From Nematostella vectensis (Eukaryota; Cnidaria; Anthozoa; Actiniaria; Edwardsiidae): DNA of 64,000 bases. The stretch lies in the NCBI RefSeq assembly GCF_932526225.1, contig NC_064046.1, forward strand, positions 10,255,719 to 10,319,718, given 5' to 3'. The notes beneath the pieces were generated by a model. It was not told the origin of the DNA. It saw only the letters and a program-made list of their open reading frames with translations, and made no database searches. Positions within the stretch are counted from its first letter, which is position 1. The number at the start of each line of letters is the position of its first letter. Shown piece after piece: positions 44,275 to 56,900 of this stretch. The translations under genes were made by a program, and so were the position numbers.

Positions 44275-44705
44275 CAGGAGCATAAAATGGCAAAGCTCAA
44301 ATTGTAAGGCTGTGTTAGCTTGCTTGACTTTTTACCTAGAGATTCCTTGTTCAATATAAAACAAAATACGCATTAGTATTAGTTTGGTATTTAATCCGAT
44401 CATGAGATACTGAAAGTTGTAAGACTCTTGATTTAGCTGAAATTACCCAATTTGGTTCCCTGTTAGCAAAGGCCTCTTTTCTCTGTATTTCGCTTGGCTG
44501 GCGTTCGCCAGTCCATCGAAATACACGAAATCCAGAGAAAAGAAACATCAGGGGCGAAATTTCCAATTTTTTTTTATGATCTACTGCAACTTTGCTCACT
44601 AAAGCTTATTTTGTTTTATATTATGCACGGAACCTCTAGGCAAAACATAGTCAAAATGTAAGCTAACACAACCTTAGCTTTTTGCCATTTTTTGCTCGTG
44701 TCCAG
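44275..44705. mobile_element. Inverted-repeat MITE, copy 2 (downstream of GPCR)
   Basis: The left arm from 44285 (ATGGCAAAGCTCAAATTGTA AGGCTGTGTTAGC) and right arm to 44700 (GCTAACACAACCTTAGCTTT TTGCCATT) match the element at 41990-42366. It contains an inner inverted pair (CGCCAGTCCATCGAAATAC / its inverse) near 44490-44530. Confidence 0.75.
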
Positions 44706-44954
44706 GATACGAGGAAATATGTTCAAGCATATCCAGTGCTCCTCGTCCTTTACTCGCCAGAGGTTCCCGATGTCCCAACTAACACAAGATGAGAGCCGGT
44801 CAATTTGGAAAAAAATCCCTGAGTAATGTTTTACGTGTTAGCAATAAATAGCTTGAAAAGTTGCTTTTTTTTAAGAGTTTGCGCTAATGATATCACACAT
44901 TATTGACTCGATGGCATAGGGACAATGGTAAAATTGCTCAAACACTGAAACTTC

Positions 44955-45187
44955 TTATGCCTTGTGCACACTAGTGACACAATGACATAACGACATGGGC
45001 GCACGCACTCCTACGTTCAAGTGTGCATTTCGACATTTTGACATAAGCCCAACATAACGACATAAACATAATGGCATAAGAGAAAAACATGTTTTTTCTT
45101 TTATGTCATTGTGTCCATGCCGTTATGTCGGGACTAAACGAGTGCGCGTGCCCATGTCGTTATGTCACTAGTGTGCACCAGGCATTA
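44955..45187. mobile_element. Foldback element, copy B (complete)
   Basis: The ends TTATGCCTTGTGCACACTAG and CTAGTGTGCACCAGGCATTA are inverted; the whole 233 bp folds back with ACATAACGACATGGGCGC arms and a CATGTTTTTTCTTTTATG-like centre. Confidence 0.85.
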
Positions 45188-45284
45188 CACGCTAGTTATT
45201 TCGAATTCCATTAAGGAAGAAATTCTATTTCAGAAAAAGTCAATCAATTGGAGCGTACATGTGTAACATAGGTACTACGACTTC

Positions 45285-45440
45285 TTATGCCAAGTGCACA
45301 CTAGCAACATAACAACATAACGACATGGGCGCGCGCACTATGTTTAGCCCGACATAACGACATGGACATAATGACATAAAAGAAAAAAAACATGTTTCTT
45401 CCCTTATGTCGTTATGTTGAAGATAAGAGTGCGCGCGCGA
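45285..45440. mobile_element. Foldback element, copy C (right end truncated)
   Basis: CTTATGCCAAGTGCACACTAG at 45283, followed by ACATAACGACATGGGCGCGC and the inverted centre; the terminal right arm is missing. Same family as 41407 and 44955. Confidence 0.75.
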
Positions 45441-45808
45441 AGCTGTCCACAGACATATTATTTTGACGGTGAGCCAATCAGAATCAAATATTGTATTGAA
45501 TATATTGAAAATTACCCAGAAGACCCTGGAGACGAGGTTGCAGAGACGCAAATGGAATGTTTTATTAGAAAAACTGCAAGGATTACCGCAGAATAGCTAT
45601 ACTGTACATACCTAAGAATTTAGGTGTTATTTATTCTTCATTAATGTAAAATGATATAATTTGAAAAGAATATTTGCTTCGCAATGATATTCGGCCCCAC
45701 TAGATAGTATGATACGTAATCTGTTTCCCTATTATATTAATCTTTTTTAATGTAAACATCAGTTAAAACTATAATAACAAGCTACTAATAGTATGGAATA
45801 AAGATCCC

Positions 45809-48800
45809 TCATCGGCTACAACCTTGCTTCTCTTTTCCGATATGCTCCATTAGGTTGCCTAGCAACGGATCTATCGGCTTTCCCCTATTGAGACGCTTCT
45901 CCATGGCAACCAGAAGAGTTATGCTGTTGAACATATGACTCAGGAGATCGTGCTGCGAAAAGACCAAAACTGCAGTTTTGTCAAAAGATATTTAGGCATG
46001 CAATGACAAGCAAAAAAAAGATCGGCTCGATTTGCTCACAACCGCAGCGCAGATTATGAAGAAATTGCATATCTGTATGTCTTACTGGTGATTCTCTATG
46101 ATCAGCAAATCACAGGGAGCACACAGATCGGCTCGATTTGCTCACAACCGCACCGCAGTAGAACTGTTCCCCGAATATTTGCCCACGCCGTGTATGTAAT
46201 AATATCCACCCAAATTTGTAAATGCCAGCACATGCAGCGGGGTAGTAAATATCTAAATATTTCAAATCCGCTGACGACCGTTTTATTCTTGCTCAAACAC
46301 TGTCCCCCCCAACGGTCATAGAGTCTTGGACCGAGAAGAAAAAAATTCCGTTCGAGCACGGGAGATCCGAGTTATCAGAAGGTAACTGTACTATACCTCT
46401 GTAAGCCCTGCGCGATACTTGTTCGAGATCTCCACCAAGTCAGGGTAGTCACAGTTGCTCACTCCTGTAAATTATATTGAAGTGTTAAAAAACTGACTCA
46501 GCTGCTTGTTTCAGGCAGCCTTGATTAATACCAAGTGTTTCTCCGATGGATGCATTTGGGAAATGCATGCGTCATTTTCTATTGAATTAGGTAAGGGCCT
46601 GGTCCATAGGTCGCACTGCTGACGCGGATCATCATTCTCTGAACCACTTTTAGTCATGTGTGTGCGTATATTCATTATATATAGTGCAAATGTGCGCCAT
46701 ACTTTATTATAATTTCAATGTTTTTCAATATTAATTATGTACTTATATTATATTGTAACTTACACGTAATTCACCGTAATTCACCCGGCTTTAATCTTTA
46801 TAAATAAACCATCTTCTTTATGAATAAACCATCTATCCGAATCTAAGGCTATGTTCTAATGTCGTATTATCCATGAGCCGTATTCAATCCATGCAAATGA
46901 CCAAGTCGATTGTTTCATCTTAATTCGCATGTAATTGCATTGAGTACGGCTCATGGATAATACGACGTTTGAACTTAGCCTTATAGTTTGAATTAGCACA
47001 AGAACAGTTCGACGTCTAAATCAATCAAGTTCGGCATAGCGATGAGCACGATCGCACCAGTCATGCTGCACAGCAAAAGCGCGGTACGGATTGATGCGTC
47101 GAGCTTTTGATGTGCTACTGTACCATCCCCCCCAGCCACCCCCCCCCCCCCCCCCCCCATGGGTACGCCCCCATGTGCTGACACATTTACTCACCCCTCT
47201 GGCGTTTCTCCAGACCCAGCGTGCTCATGATAAATGGTAGTCTTGGCTCCTACACAACAAAACAAAAGCAATGTAAGGTGGGGTCACACTTAGCATAAAA
47301 AAGCAGACTTTCCCGGCCACGTGGGGAGATAAAAATCACCCCCCCCCCCCCATCCATGGTTTGCATGTCAGCTCAATTCCCCTTTACTTTTGTCGCTTTT
47401 CAAAGTAGGTTTTACTGAATGTTTGGTATATGCATGTAAAGTTATAAAAAGGAGCCTCACGTATAGTAGATGTGGTAGTTTAACGTTCACACTTATCCTC
47501 AGCCCAGTGCCGACTTCCTGGGGACTGGAAACTAGAAAGCCATACACAACACTGTGCATGTACTTGTGGCCAGTCTTCTCCAACGCGAGCTCGGTCCGCT
47601 CCACTAGGTCACGCATTCGATAAAATGCGTGACATAGATCACCACCGAACTCTTGTGTGAGGAAAATTATGTGTTCTCTTTCGTTGACAAGTGCGATTGC
47701 GTTACTGGTTCCGTCACGCCAGATTCCTCGCCCCGAGCTCCAGGTGTCGTCGCAGTCTAACTTCTGATTTCTGAAAATGCCATGCTTGGTTATCAGCGTG
47801 TCACGTGATTTACTGCTTATTCGGGCAAGCTTGTAGTACTCGCTGTCTGGTTCTGTTGAAAGAAGTGCAGAGAAAATTCAGACATATTAATGCATCGTTA
47901 CTTAAAGATCGGATAGGATGTAAAATAGCATCAATATTTCATGTTTTAACAATAAAATTGAGCCGCTTTTTGTGGGATGAATTGAATTTCACAGCAATAT
48001 GATTCGATTCTGAATTGACATTTCATTTTATTTATTCTTTTCTGCAGTGAAAGATTGATCACACACTACTGGATTCGTTTTTGTAATTGCTAGTTGAAAT
48101 GACTGAATCTTAATTTTCGTTGACTACAAAGGAAAGCAGAGCGTTTCATTTCACGTTCCATAAGAGCCTTGTGTGCCAAGAGCAGCAAACCTAAGTTGTC
48201 TCTCATATCTTGTTAAGGACAATCTTGTTAAGGACTAGAAGTGCATTGCATTGTTGCCCTCAAAACGACGTCTTTTAGCGTCTCTTAGCCATAGAGGCTA
48301 GCAGTCAAAACCCATTTTAAAGCGTTTGAGATGTTGAAAATGTTTCTGCATTAGTATATTTTCTGTTCCTTTCCTTAAATAGACTTTGCTCCGCTTTTTT
48401 GTTGTCGGCCCACGATTTTTAAGAAATTCTCGTCACTGTCAGCTGAACAAAGGATAAAAATACGATTTTCCTTACACACCTTTCAAGCTGTCCAAAGCCT
48501 GCTTTACAACATTTTGGATTTCTCTTCTCTCGTTAGGAGAGCAAACCCAGGCAAAGGGAAATCCTTGCAGAGACCGCACAACTCTCACACGACACGAGAC
48601 AACATGTGCATCAAGGGTCCCAGTAACGCCCACGAGGGACACCACATTGGATGGATAAACATAAGACACATTTTTTTCTACTCTTGGATATGAGGACTCG
48701 TGTTTTGAGGGAAAGTCCCCTTGTTCTGTGCTACTATGCGGTGCAGATGAGATTCTATTTTCTTCATAGGAAAAAGTATCTGTTTCTTGTGTCCTTTCGT

Positions 48801-49440
48801 CACCTTGGTATCGTTCTTTATCGAAACTAGTCTCAGAACCTAGGTCTTTTATGTGAGCATCTGTTAATAAAGATGTTTTTTCTTTAATAGAAATTTGAGA
48901 GGCCCCAGGCACTTCTCTGAGGTATTCCAGTCCCATCCTATCATCTTTTCTCCCAACGAAAGGTTGACTGAAAGGAGACACGTCGGAGTCACAATTATCA
49001 ATTTTTCTTTTATCCCTTATTCCTGATGTCTGAGTGGCCCTAGGCACTTTTCTGTAGGACTCCACACAAAAGTTGCTAATAACCGGATCAAAAAGTTTGA
49101 TAAATGTGTAATAACATTCCTCGTCAGTCGCCCTTATACCAATAGTGTCTCTATAACTAACATCGTAACTTAAAATATCAAATAACCTGAACCCGTAAAC
49201 CGTCTTTGCGTCTTTATACTCCTCATAAATCGCTTCATTAAGGAATTGTGATGCCACCGTCTTTCTGTTTTTCTGCTGCAGCAGAATCTCTCGAAATGCT
49301 TCATTACTTGGTGAGGGATCTTCTTCGGCTTCAAGACCGAGGAGACTTCGGATCCAATCATTTCTTATTGTTGCTGCGAAACCCGCGCCAGTTGCCGCAA
49401 CGGCTGCGAGAAATATGAGATGTCTTCGCTCAGATGACAT
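45809..49440 (-). CDS. Divergent phosphagen (creatine/arginine) kinase-like protein, five exons
   Basis: Exons (minus): 49440-48480, 47852-47461, 47249-47195, 46464-46397, 45952-45809; phases agree, 539 residues. The N terminus has a hydrophobic segment (LIFLAAVAATGAGFAATI, 8-25), suggesting a membrane anchor or mitochondrial targeting. The N-domain follows at about 61-121 (VASQFLNEAIYEEY ... TDEECYYTFIKLFDPVI), then a ~145-residue insertion. The C-domain includes SCRVRVVRS (R284, R286, R289), GRGIWRDG, GTGLRISVNVKLPHL, GLEKRQRG and EISNKYRAGLTE, aligning to phosphagen kinases to the end. Relative to creatine kinase the following are altered: W228 to L375, catalytic E232 to R379, ATP-binding R236 to I383, reactive C283 to S430, H296 to N443; the TGGVDT loop is degraded. 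Phosphagen kinases transfer phosphate between ATP and guanidino compounds. This one is probably a pseudoenzyme, with conserved exon structure and intact frame. Confidence 0.9.
46844..46984. mobile_element. MITE, ~140 bp (kinase intron)
   Basis: CTAAGGCTATGTTCTAATGT and CGTATTATCCATGAGCCGTA at 46844 are mirrored by TACGGCTCATGGATAATACG and ACGTTTGAACTTAGCC at 46935-46980, separated by ~45 bp. Confidence 0.85.
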
Positions 49441-50426
49441 GAGCAGGGATGGGCGCTTTGTTATGTCTGCGGCAACCAGTTGTTACGTGTAATATAATTT
49501 GTCGCGCGCGCGTTAGAGGCTTGTCCCGTGGCGCGCGCCGTACCAACTAGAATAGCTTCTTTTTTTTAGTGGTGAACGATGAAGGAAACAGAGAGGTTAT
49601 AAAAGGCGGAAGCTAGTAGCTTGGATGTAGGGGCGGAGGTGGCATAAAAGTATTTGTGTGTGCAAGTAAATGTTTGGTGGTAGTGCTGATGCTTTTGTAA
49701 TATTCAAATTTCACTACTAGAAAGTCATATCTTTCTTCTTTTCGTGGCCATCTTTGGATAGTTTCTGGCCAGCAGGTTGATATTATAGAGGTTCTTATAT
49801 GAGGACAATTACTGTATCATCAAAGAAAATGTAAATACGTACAGTATGGAGTTTTTTATACTTTGGTGCAGGTGCCGGTGACGGGCAGTGACAGGGGTCC
49901 CTACCCCCCCCCCCCCCCCCCACGATAGTTCAATAGTGTGTGTGTGTTTTTTGGAGGGGGCAGCGGTTTACACGCGGTTTACTTTTACTAGATATGTAAC
50001 AAGCGTTACATTAATCTATTGGTGTAAAATAATTTTTAAAATATTATGCATTATGCATTTTTAAACTGTTTATTTTTCATTTTTAGCGGTACTCTTTGTC
50101 AAACCGAGGTAGCCCCACCATGGTCTACCTCGCAACCGGCCGCCATTTTGTTGGTCAGAGAAAAACTCGCTATATGAGCGGAGGCTTATAAAAACATTCC
50201 ATTAAGCCCGAGAAATGCTATCTTTCCTTATCTAACTTTATAATTGTTTTTTAAAGTGAATCAGTAAAAGATTGCTTTCAGTTTTTTCATTTCCGGGGAT
50301 ATTTACGTTAAGTTGCGTGATAGTTAAACAAGGTAGGTACTTCATGTATGGCTCATTCTGATGTACGGACCACAAACGAAGTCTGTTATGTGCGAGCATA
50401 GAAAATTCGTCGCGATGCTCTCCTGC
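49441..50426. other. Upstream region of the kinase gene; no other gene
   Basis: GC-rich CGCGCGCG tracts at 49503-49540 sit 60-100 bp upstream of the kinase ATG and probably belong to its promoter. A C-homopolymer lies at 49905-49921. ATGGCGGCCGGTTGCGAG| GTAGAC (minus, 50145-50128) could be a six-codon first exon, not otherwise supported. Confidence 0.35.
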
Positions 50427-50670
50427 CTCTCCCTCGTATCTCTACAAGCTTATCCCTCGTCCCAATTCAAGCCTCTCTCTTGTATCCCTGCAAGCCTCTC
50501 CCTCGTATCCCTGCAAGCCTCTCCCTAGTATTCCTACAAGCCTCTCCCTCGTATCCCTACATGCCTCTCCCTCGTATCCCTACAAGCATCTCCCTCGTAT
50601 CCCTACAAGCCTCTCCCTCGTATCCCTACATGCCTCTCCCTCGTATCCCTACAAGCCTCTCCCTCGTATC
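50427..50670. repeat. 23-bp minisatellite, left part
   Basis: The unit CCTCTCCCTCGTATCCCTAC AAG is repeated about ten times, the first copies being degenerate. It is continued at 51505-51740 after an 834-bp insertion. Confidence 0.95.
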
Positions 50671-51504
50671 TGTAACCGTCGGAACTTGACATTTACCGTG
50701 CGGTTACGAAAAATGTAGAAACAAATGCAATACTGAAGGCAAAACTATCAGGTTCTGACACCAGCCAAAAAGTAGGCAAAAATAAATGGAATGAAACGAA
50801 AACGATCGAGCGAAAGGCAACGTGAGAACGAATACATGATGCAAGGCATGGACTTATAAGGATTTATTAACAAATTATATAATAAATTTTAACTGATAAC
50901 AAACATAGTCAAATCCGGAGAAAAGGTGACCTAAGCCAAAGGCTAGTTTTAAAAACAAAGTACTTACAACCGGTAAATCAAACTGAACACAACTGGCATG
51001 ACAGGCCCGTACGGACAGCGCTCTAAGCTTGTAGCTTATCTCTGCTAACTGTCTTCCCTGAGCAACTACATTTCTCGCTCCCGCATCACGCCTCGCAAGC
51101 AAAGCGTCTTCTTTGCTCAACGGTACTAAAAAAAACTAACCGATACTGTAAAAACAGCCGCTTTTATACTCGCTTGGGGACGCGCATTTTTCTAGGGACG
51201 CTAACATTTACTACCGTTCAAATTACTCAGCGTCCATTGTCCTGTCAAATTTAGAAACTAATCTTCCTGGGTAATGGTAAAAGGACGCTTACTTGATTCA
51301 ATTAGCACTATCAAGCTATTGATACTAATCTAAAGGAATTTGAAACATGTTGAAAGTAAATCCCTAAACGTGTACGGGTCGAATTAGAATCACGTTTGAA
51401 AAACAATCCGTAAAATACGTAAAACAATTATAATCGCAATCCAAAAATCGCTTACTTAAAATCTTTGCAAAATCTAAAACAACTCAAAATACCACCCGGT
51501 CACA
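50671..51504. mobile_element. Probable solo LTR inserted in the minisatellite
   Basis: 834 bp starting TGTAACCG and ending CGGTCACA (short inverted TG...CA ends), flanked by TATC on both sides (50667-50670 and 51505-51508), a 4-bp target duplication. Removing it with one TATC restores the 23-bp minisatellite register. The size, TG..CA ends, TSD length and lack of internal coding sequence fit a solo LTR of a Gypsy- or BEL-type element. Confidence 0.7.
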
Positions 51505-51740
51505 TATCCCTTCAAGCCTCTCCCTCGTATCCCTACAAGCCTCTCCCTCGTATCCCTTCAAGCCTCTCCCTCGTATCCCTACAAGCCTCTCCCTCGTATC
51601 CCTTTCAATCATCTCCCTCGTATCCCTACAAGCCTCTCCCTCGTTTCCCTACAAGCCTCTCCCTCGTATCCCTACAAGCCTCTCCCTCGTATCCCTTTCA
51701 ATCATCTCCCTCGTATCCCTACAAGCCTCTCCCTCGTGCA
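51505..51740. repeat. 23-bp minisatellite, right part
   Basis: About ten copies of the same unit, with a recurring variant CCCTTTCAATCATCTCCCTC at 51600 and 51693 that marks a ~93-bp (four-unit) block duplication. Confidence 0.95.
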
Positions 51741-53329
51741 GGGTGCAAGCGAACCCTCTGCCCATCTTGGCTGCCAAAAAATAGTTATTTTCGTAATCTT
51801 CGCGCAAAGACTATCCTTTTCCATATGATACCTTAGACTGCGCATCCCCCCTCTGCAAATCTTGGTTAAACACCTGGTATTTTCCAGCAGTCTGGATCTC
51901 ACCTGTAATTTGATTCCATTTACCCTATTCGCGTACGAGAAGGTGAGATCTAATTGCACTTTTAACCCTACCCTTCTTCCACCGTTGTATTGTGGTGTGT
52001 CTTGTTACTACCGTCCTCTTTCGACAAGGCACGCCTGCATGGGCGTTAAGCTAGTGTCTGTCGATTGCATGGGTCGGGTTCATCGTCCTGTATGATCTGT
52101 CTGTTTTCAGTGACGAGAGAGTTTCCCCGGTAACTCGTAGTTCTAGCACCGTTGAGAAATGGACACCCTCACAACTAACATGAAGTCTAGAGGGATTTAT
52201 AATTCGATTACATCTATCTTTCTGATGAGCTCAGTTTAAATTCGTTCACAAGGTTAACAAGGTTATCGCTTACAGGCGCATACCCAGGATTGGCTGAGGA
52301 CAGGTGCGCATCCTCTAGAACCCAGGACGACGCGGTCAGCGTAACGAGGCGCGAGAGCGAGGTGGCAGAACCGCGACGCCCTGGGTTCCCGAGGATGGAG
52401 GATGCGCAGTCATAGGTATGATATGGACGAAAGATGTTGTTTGGCGATATTTCAATAAAAAATGACGAAAGCTTAACAAACTAAGTCTCACTCGAGCTCA
52501 GAATGTTACTTACTGATTTGTTCACTTAATGTTTACGAGGTAAACAAATACACAATTTACTTGTTAAACACTATACTCGCAGGAAACTCTTGTATTGCGA
52601 TTGCGACACACCCATTCTCACCGCACAATTTTAAACTCGATAACCCCGTGGCTCAAAACGTTATAAAAAACAAGCGGCTCCATTGGGTCTATACTTTTTG
52701 TGTCGCAGTGTGCAGGGGCTGGTTCAACGCACTATAACAGAGTTTGGTGATCCTTGCTTCGCTCCCTCCCTTCCATCCCTAATAGTCTTATTGCCTCGTC
52801 CCCCACAGGTAGCCCAGGCTCACGGCGAGTGTAGATTTATTAAAGAGTTTGTTTGAGCGAAAAATTCGTTGAAATAAATATTCTGATTTGATAATAAAAC
52901 AGTAGTTTGACGTTGCTGTTGCTCAATCCCGCCATTTTTTGTCATTCTTCTGTTTTAGCCGCTGATATTTTTTCCGTCGCCTGTTTATTTTATATACATG
53001 CGCTCGCGCACGCACTTAACATGCCATTTCAGACGAACGCGCGCTGTTTTGATTTTGTAAAATACTGTTTTCGTTGTTTGTGTTGTAGCAAACAAATTTC
53101 CCATAGTTTTTCTTGGTATGTACTCTCAAACAAGTTGCAAAAGTTGCAAAAGACCGCCAAGAGTGGCGTCACTGTGTCGCGGCCCTATTTCCCACTAGTG
53201 AAGATGGGGATAAGTAAGTAAGTACTCTTATACACTACGATATTCGTCACCTCATGATCAAAATTTACTGCGGAATCTGCAGAAAAGAACAATGCAAGAT
53301 CGATTTTCTTCACTCCCGCAATTAACACG
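51741..53329. other. Repeat-derived, no gene recognised
   Basis: The dispersed GCGCATACCCAGGATTGGCT family member lies at 52277, with an inner inverted pair (GAACCCAGG / CCTGGGTTC) at 52319-52390. The end motif CCACAGGTAGCCCAGGCTC is at 52803, and CTCTTATACACTACGATATT CGTCACC (shared with 24710) at 53225. Confidence 0.4.
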
Positions 53330-53525
53330 GCAAATTTCAAATCGTGAATCTTAATTCTTGAAAATGGTGCTTTAATACGGCAAAAGAACACGCAAAAAGT
53401 AAAGATAAACAACACTAGACTACGCACGTCTTTTGAACTAGTTGTTTTTTACTTTTCACTAATTTTGTTTTTTGCCCTCTATTACCGTAAAATCAATAGG
53501 GACAAATAAGAGCTTGGGCTACCTG
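53330..53525. repeat. Dispersed repeat (inverse of 35592-35820)
   Basis: AATTTCAAATCGTGAATCTT at 53335 through TACGGCAAAAGAACACGCAA to AGAGCTTGGGCTACCTGTG is the reverse complement of the 35.6-35.8 kb copy. Confidence 0.75.
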
Positions 53526-53987
53526 TGACGAAATTAGATGACATTATACACTTTTATTAACGGGCTGTCTCGAAAACACTCTGGAAATGACGGCAGGTAC
53601 GACATCGAGAAAGGTCACTTCAAACTCGATTTTTTACATGAAAGCTACCATTCCGCATGGCCGCCAAAATATTTTTGAAAACCTGAATAAACAAGCTTTT
53701 AATTGAGCCTAAGCCCGCTTGTTGGGTTCTTAGGTGATGGACTAGAACTACACCAAACATAAGGCTATAATTTTCTTTATGACTCACTCATTATCAAACA
53801 AATCCGTCATCTTTTTTACAGTATGGTTTTATAGATGTACAGTGGGTCGAAACAACGACTAAAGTCAGCCTTTCGTACAGTTGTTACTCGAACGATTCAA
53901 CACTACGATGGTGTTTGTTTTCACCAGAACACGCGCATGCGCATACGTTATTCGGCACTGTCGTGCAAATCCTTCTTGCACTCAAAC

Positions 53988-56900
53988 ATGGCGGCCCACT
54001 TGTGGCTTCGTGCGGAGTGTAAACCCCTGGAAAGACGTGCTCATTTGACGCCTGAGAAGTGCAAAGAGCTCGTGGATGCAGGTAGACATATGCTGCTGTT
54101 ATATGTGCCGCTATTAGTCTCAAATAATACGAAGTGATAAATAACATATGGCGGTTTCATGCAGAATATGCGTGGACCTACTATTAACTTATGACCGCTT
54201 ATTTGATGTGTCTTTTGATATCTAACGCTAATGATAACGTCTGTTTTCAGGTTTTAAGGTGACAGTAGAGAGCTCAGACCAGAGGATTTTTAAAAACGAA
54301 GAGTATGCTAGGTGATACAAGTATTCTTGTTTTGTTTAAGGGAGTGTTCATTAATTTATGGCCGAGGGGAGGGGGAGTGGGCGGTATTCAGTGCCACTGC
54401 ACTTGAGTTTTCTGTACAACCTCCCCTTTGTAAACATCAAAATTTTGTTGACCCCTCCCCCCAGGAGAAACCCAAAAACTTTTTGACGCCCCCTCCTTCT
54501 CTTTAAAATAGACAAAACTATGCTGTCTATGCAAATTACGTTCCAAGGATGCCATTTGACCAGCTGCTATGTCCTGATCATTGACGGAAAGCTAAAATTT
54601 GATGCTCAAAAAATCATTTCCCGCAGGTTTTTAGGCGGATTGCTTAAAAACTCGATTCGGGGATAGTTCCATCCCTCTCCCATCCTGTACCGGTGTCAGT
54701 GATTTCGTACTGCTTAAAATCCGGCAGAAAATAGCGCTGAAGCTGAGGTAGTCAGAATTACATATCCAGCCTTTTTTATTACCAGACTTAGTATCGACTC
54801 AAAAGCCTTGTGTTATTAACAGACTTAGTATCCACTCAAAATAGAGTCAAGCTTATATCGCTTTAAACTCATAAAATTGAGCTTCTAGGGAAGAAAAGAC
54901 ACCACAGACAAACACATTTACATCCAAACTAAGTTTATTTCATGAATTAGAGAATGAAGATAAGTATAACTTAATAGATGTGTATTTGTGTGAATTCGTG
55001 TGTCCTTAGAAATCCTTCACTGATGAGGTGGGAAGGTGGGAAGCCTGTGGTAAAAGCTATGGTAATGGCTGTTTGTGCACAGGGTTCACACTAGCAGCAG
55101 GGTTTGAGCAATAATCTGGAAATGTTTTTTTTTTCCCTGGTCAGCTCCTTATTTGTTTTACATAAGCAGGCACATAGCCACACCTTACTGAGGGGGATAT
55201 ACAGACATAAGTTTATCATGCATAACGCCTCAGATGATGATTCCTTAGGGGCCGACCATTTGACTTTCGAGGCGGGGGTGTGTGGATTTTTTAAAAATAT
55301 ATATATCCTGCACTGCTGAAGGGCAGAAAAAATATCCTGCACCAATTGCTGGACAGAAAAAAATATCATGCAATATCCGTAAGAAAAGTTTCTTGCACAA
55401 AAAATGCTTTGATAAAATATATCCTGAGCACCCAAAAAAGTCCACCCCCCTCAAAAGTCAAATGTTTGGCCCCGTAAAGAAAGGACTGCTTTATGGAAAT
55501 CGACACGACAGCCCATGCCTATGTGTCTGCCCCTAAGTATACCCCTGATATGTCATAATAAAAAAGCATACTGTTTTTCTATATTGACTTTGGTCTTTGA
55601 ATTAGAATGTCTCGTACTTTTTCTTACAGAACCTAACATGACAGAAAAACATAACATGACACTTCAAATAAGCCCATTTAACATCTAAAAAGGCGGAAAT
55701 TTTCTCTAAGTACTTAGTTAGTAATAGCAAACAAATTTTCAAATACAACTATTTTAAATTGATGTGACTTTTTGTAAAGTGTAATTGAAAGTTGACCTTT
55801 TTATCCGTGAGCCTATACATAGCGCAAGGATGATCAAGGAAAAAAAACCTGGGTATGTGCATTTCGGCCTCAAGTTATTCATTCGGGAATACAAGGGATC
55901 AATGGCCATTGTGTCTTTTTTCTCTACCTTGAATTGCACATTTTCTAGGTTTTTCTGTCATGTACAAAAACCTTGAACATGCATTTTGTGGGTTTGCTGA
56001 GCTTTGTGTCCTTTTTGTGACATACTTTTTCTGTCTGCAGGGCACATATAGAACATGTTTTTAAACTTAGTAACAGTACCATAACAATTTGAAATTTTCC
56101 AAAGTCTGTCTGTTTTGTTGCCCAGTATTGCAGGAGTTGAAGTCCTTGCACCAGGGATCACATGGGAGAAGGCAGCCCCCAAAGACGCGATTATCCTTGG
56201 ACTAAAGAACCTTCCATATGACGACACCTCCCCTATCTCACAACACCATGTGTTCTTCGCTCATGCGTACAAGGTAGACACACTATTTCTCAGAGAGCAT
56301 CATAGATTCACTAGGGGGTACTGTACTTCTTCTTCTTGTTATTTTTCTTATTGTGGAACCATCGGTGTCAATCTCAAAATTAAAGGATAATCAGTTTTGG
56401 GCAGGGAGAGGAGGAGGTTTGAATCTTGAAATTAGTTGAGTATCTTTATTATCTAATATTTAAATGTATGAAAAAGAAATATAAACTTTCTACTAATTAA
56501 CATATCTCATATAGGACCAGCCTGGTGCCAAGGAGGTGATTGGGCGATTTACTAGAGGAGGCGGGGCCATCCTAGATATTGAGTACATGCTCAATGAAGA
56601 AGGTAACTTCGCTCTTCCTATTCCCTGCTTAAATCCCCTCTTCCTATTTCCTGCTGCTAAGTATGTATGATATCAAATCTGATTGTCCAGGAAGGCGTGA
56701 AGTAGCAGAGTTCTCTCCCATCGCTGGCCAAGTTGGTATGGCCCTCGGCATTGCAGGCTGGTGTCATCAGCAGTTGGGTGAGAGAATGCCAAGTGTCAGT
56801 CCCTACGACAGCGAGGCTCTGCTTGTCCAACATGTGCAGTCGTTGCTGAAGAGACTGGCAAAACAGAAAGGTGAGTTTTCCTTCAGAAAAGGAGTAATAG

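Noticed and set aside
50480-51836. Serine/proline-rich repeat frames
   Set aside because: Readings of the 23-bp minisatellite, no gene structure around them.
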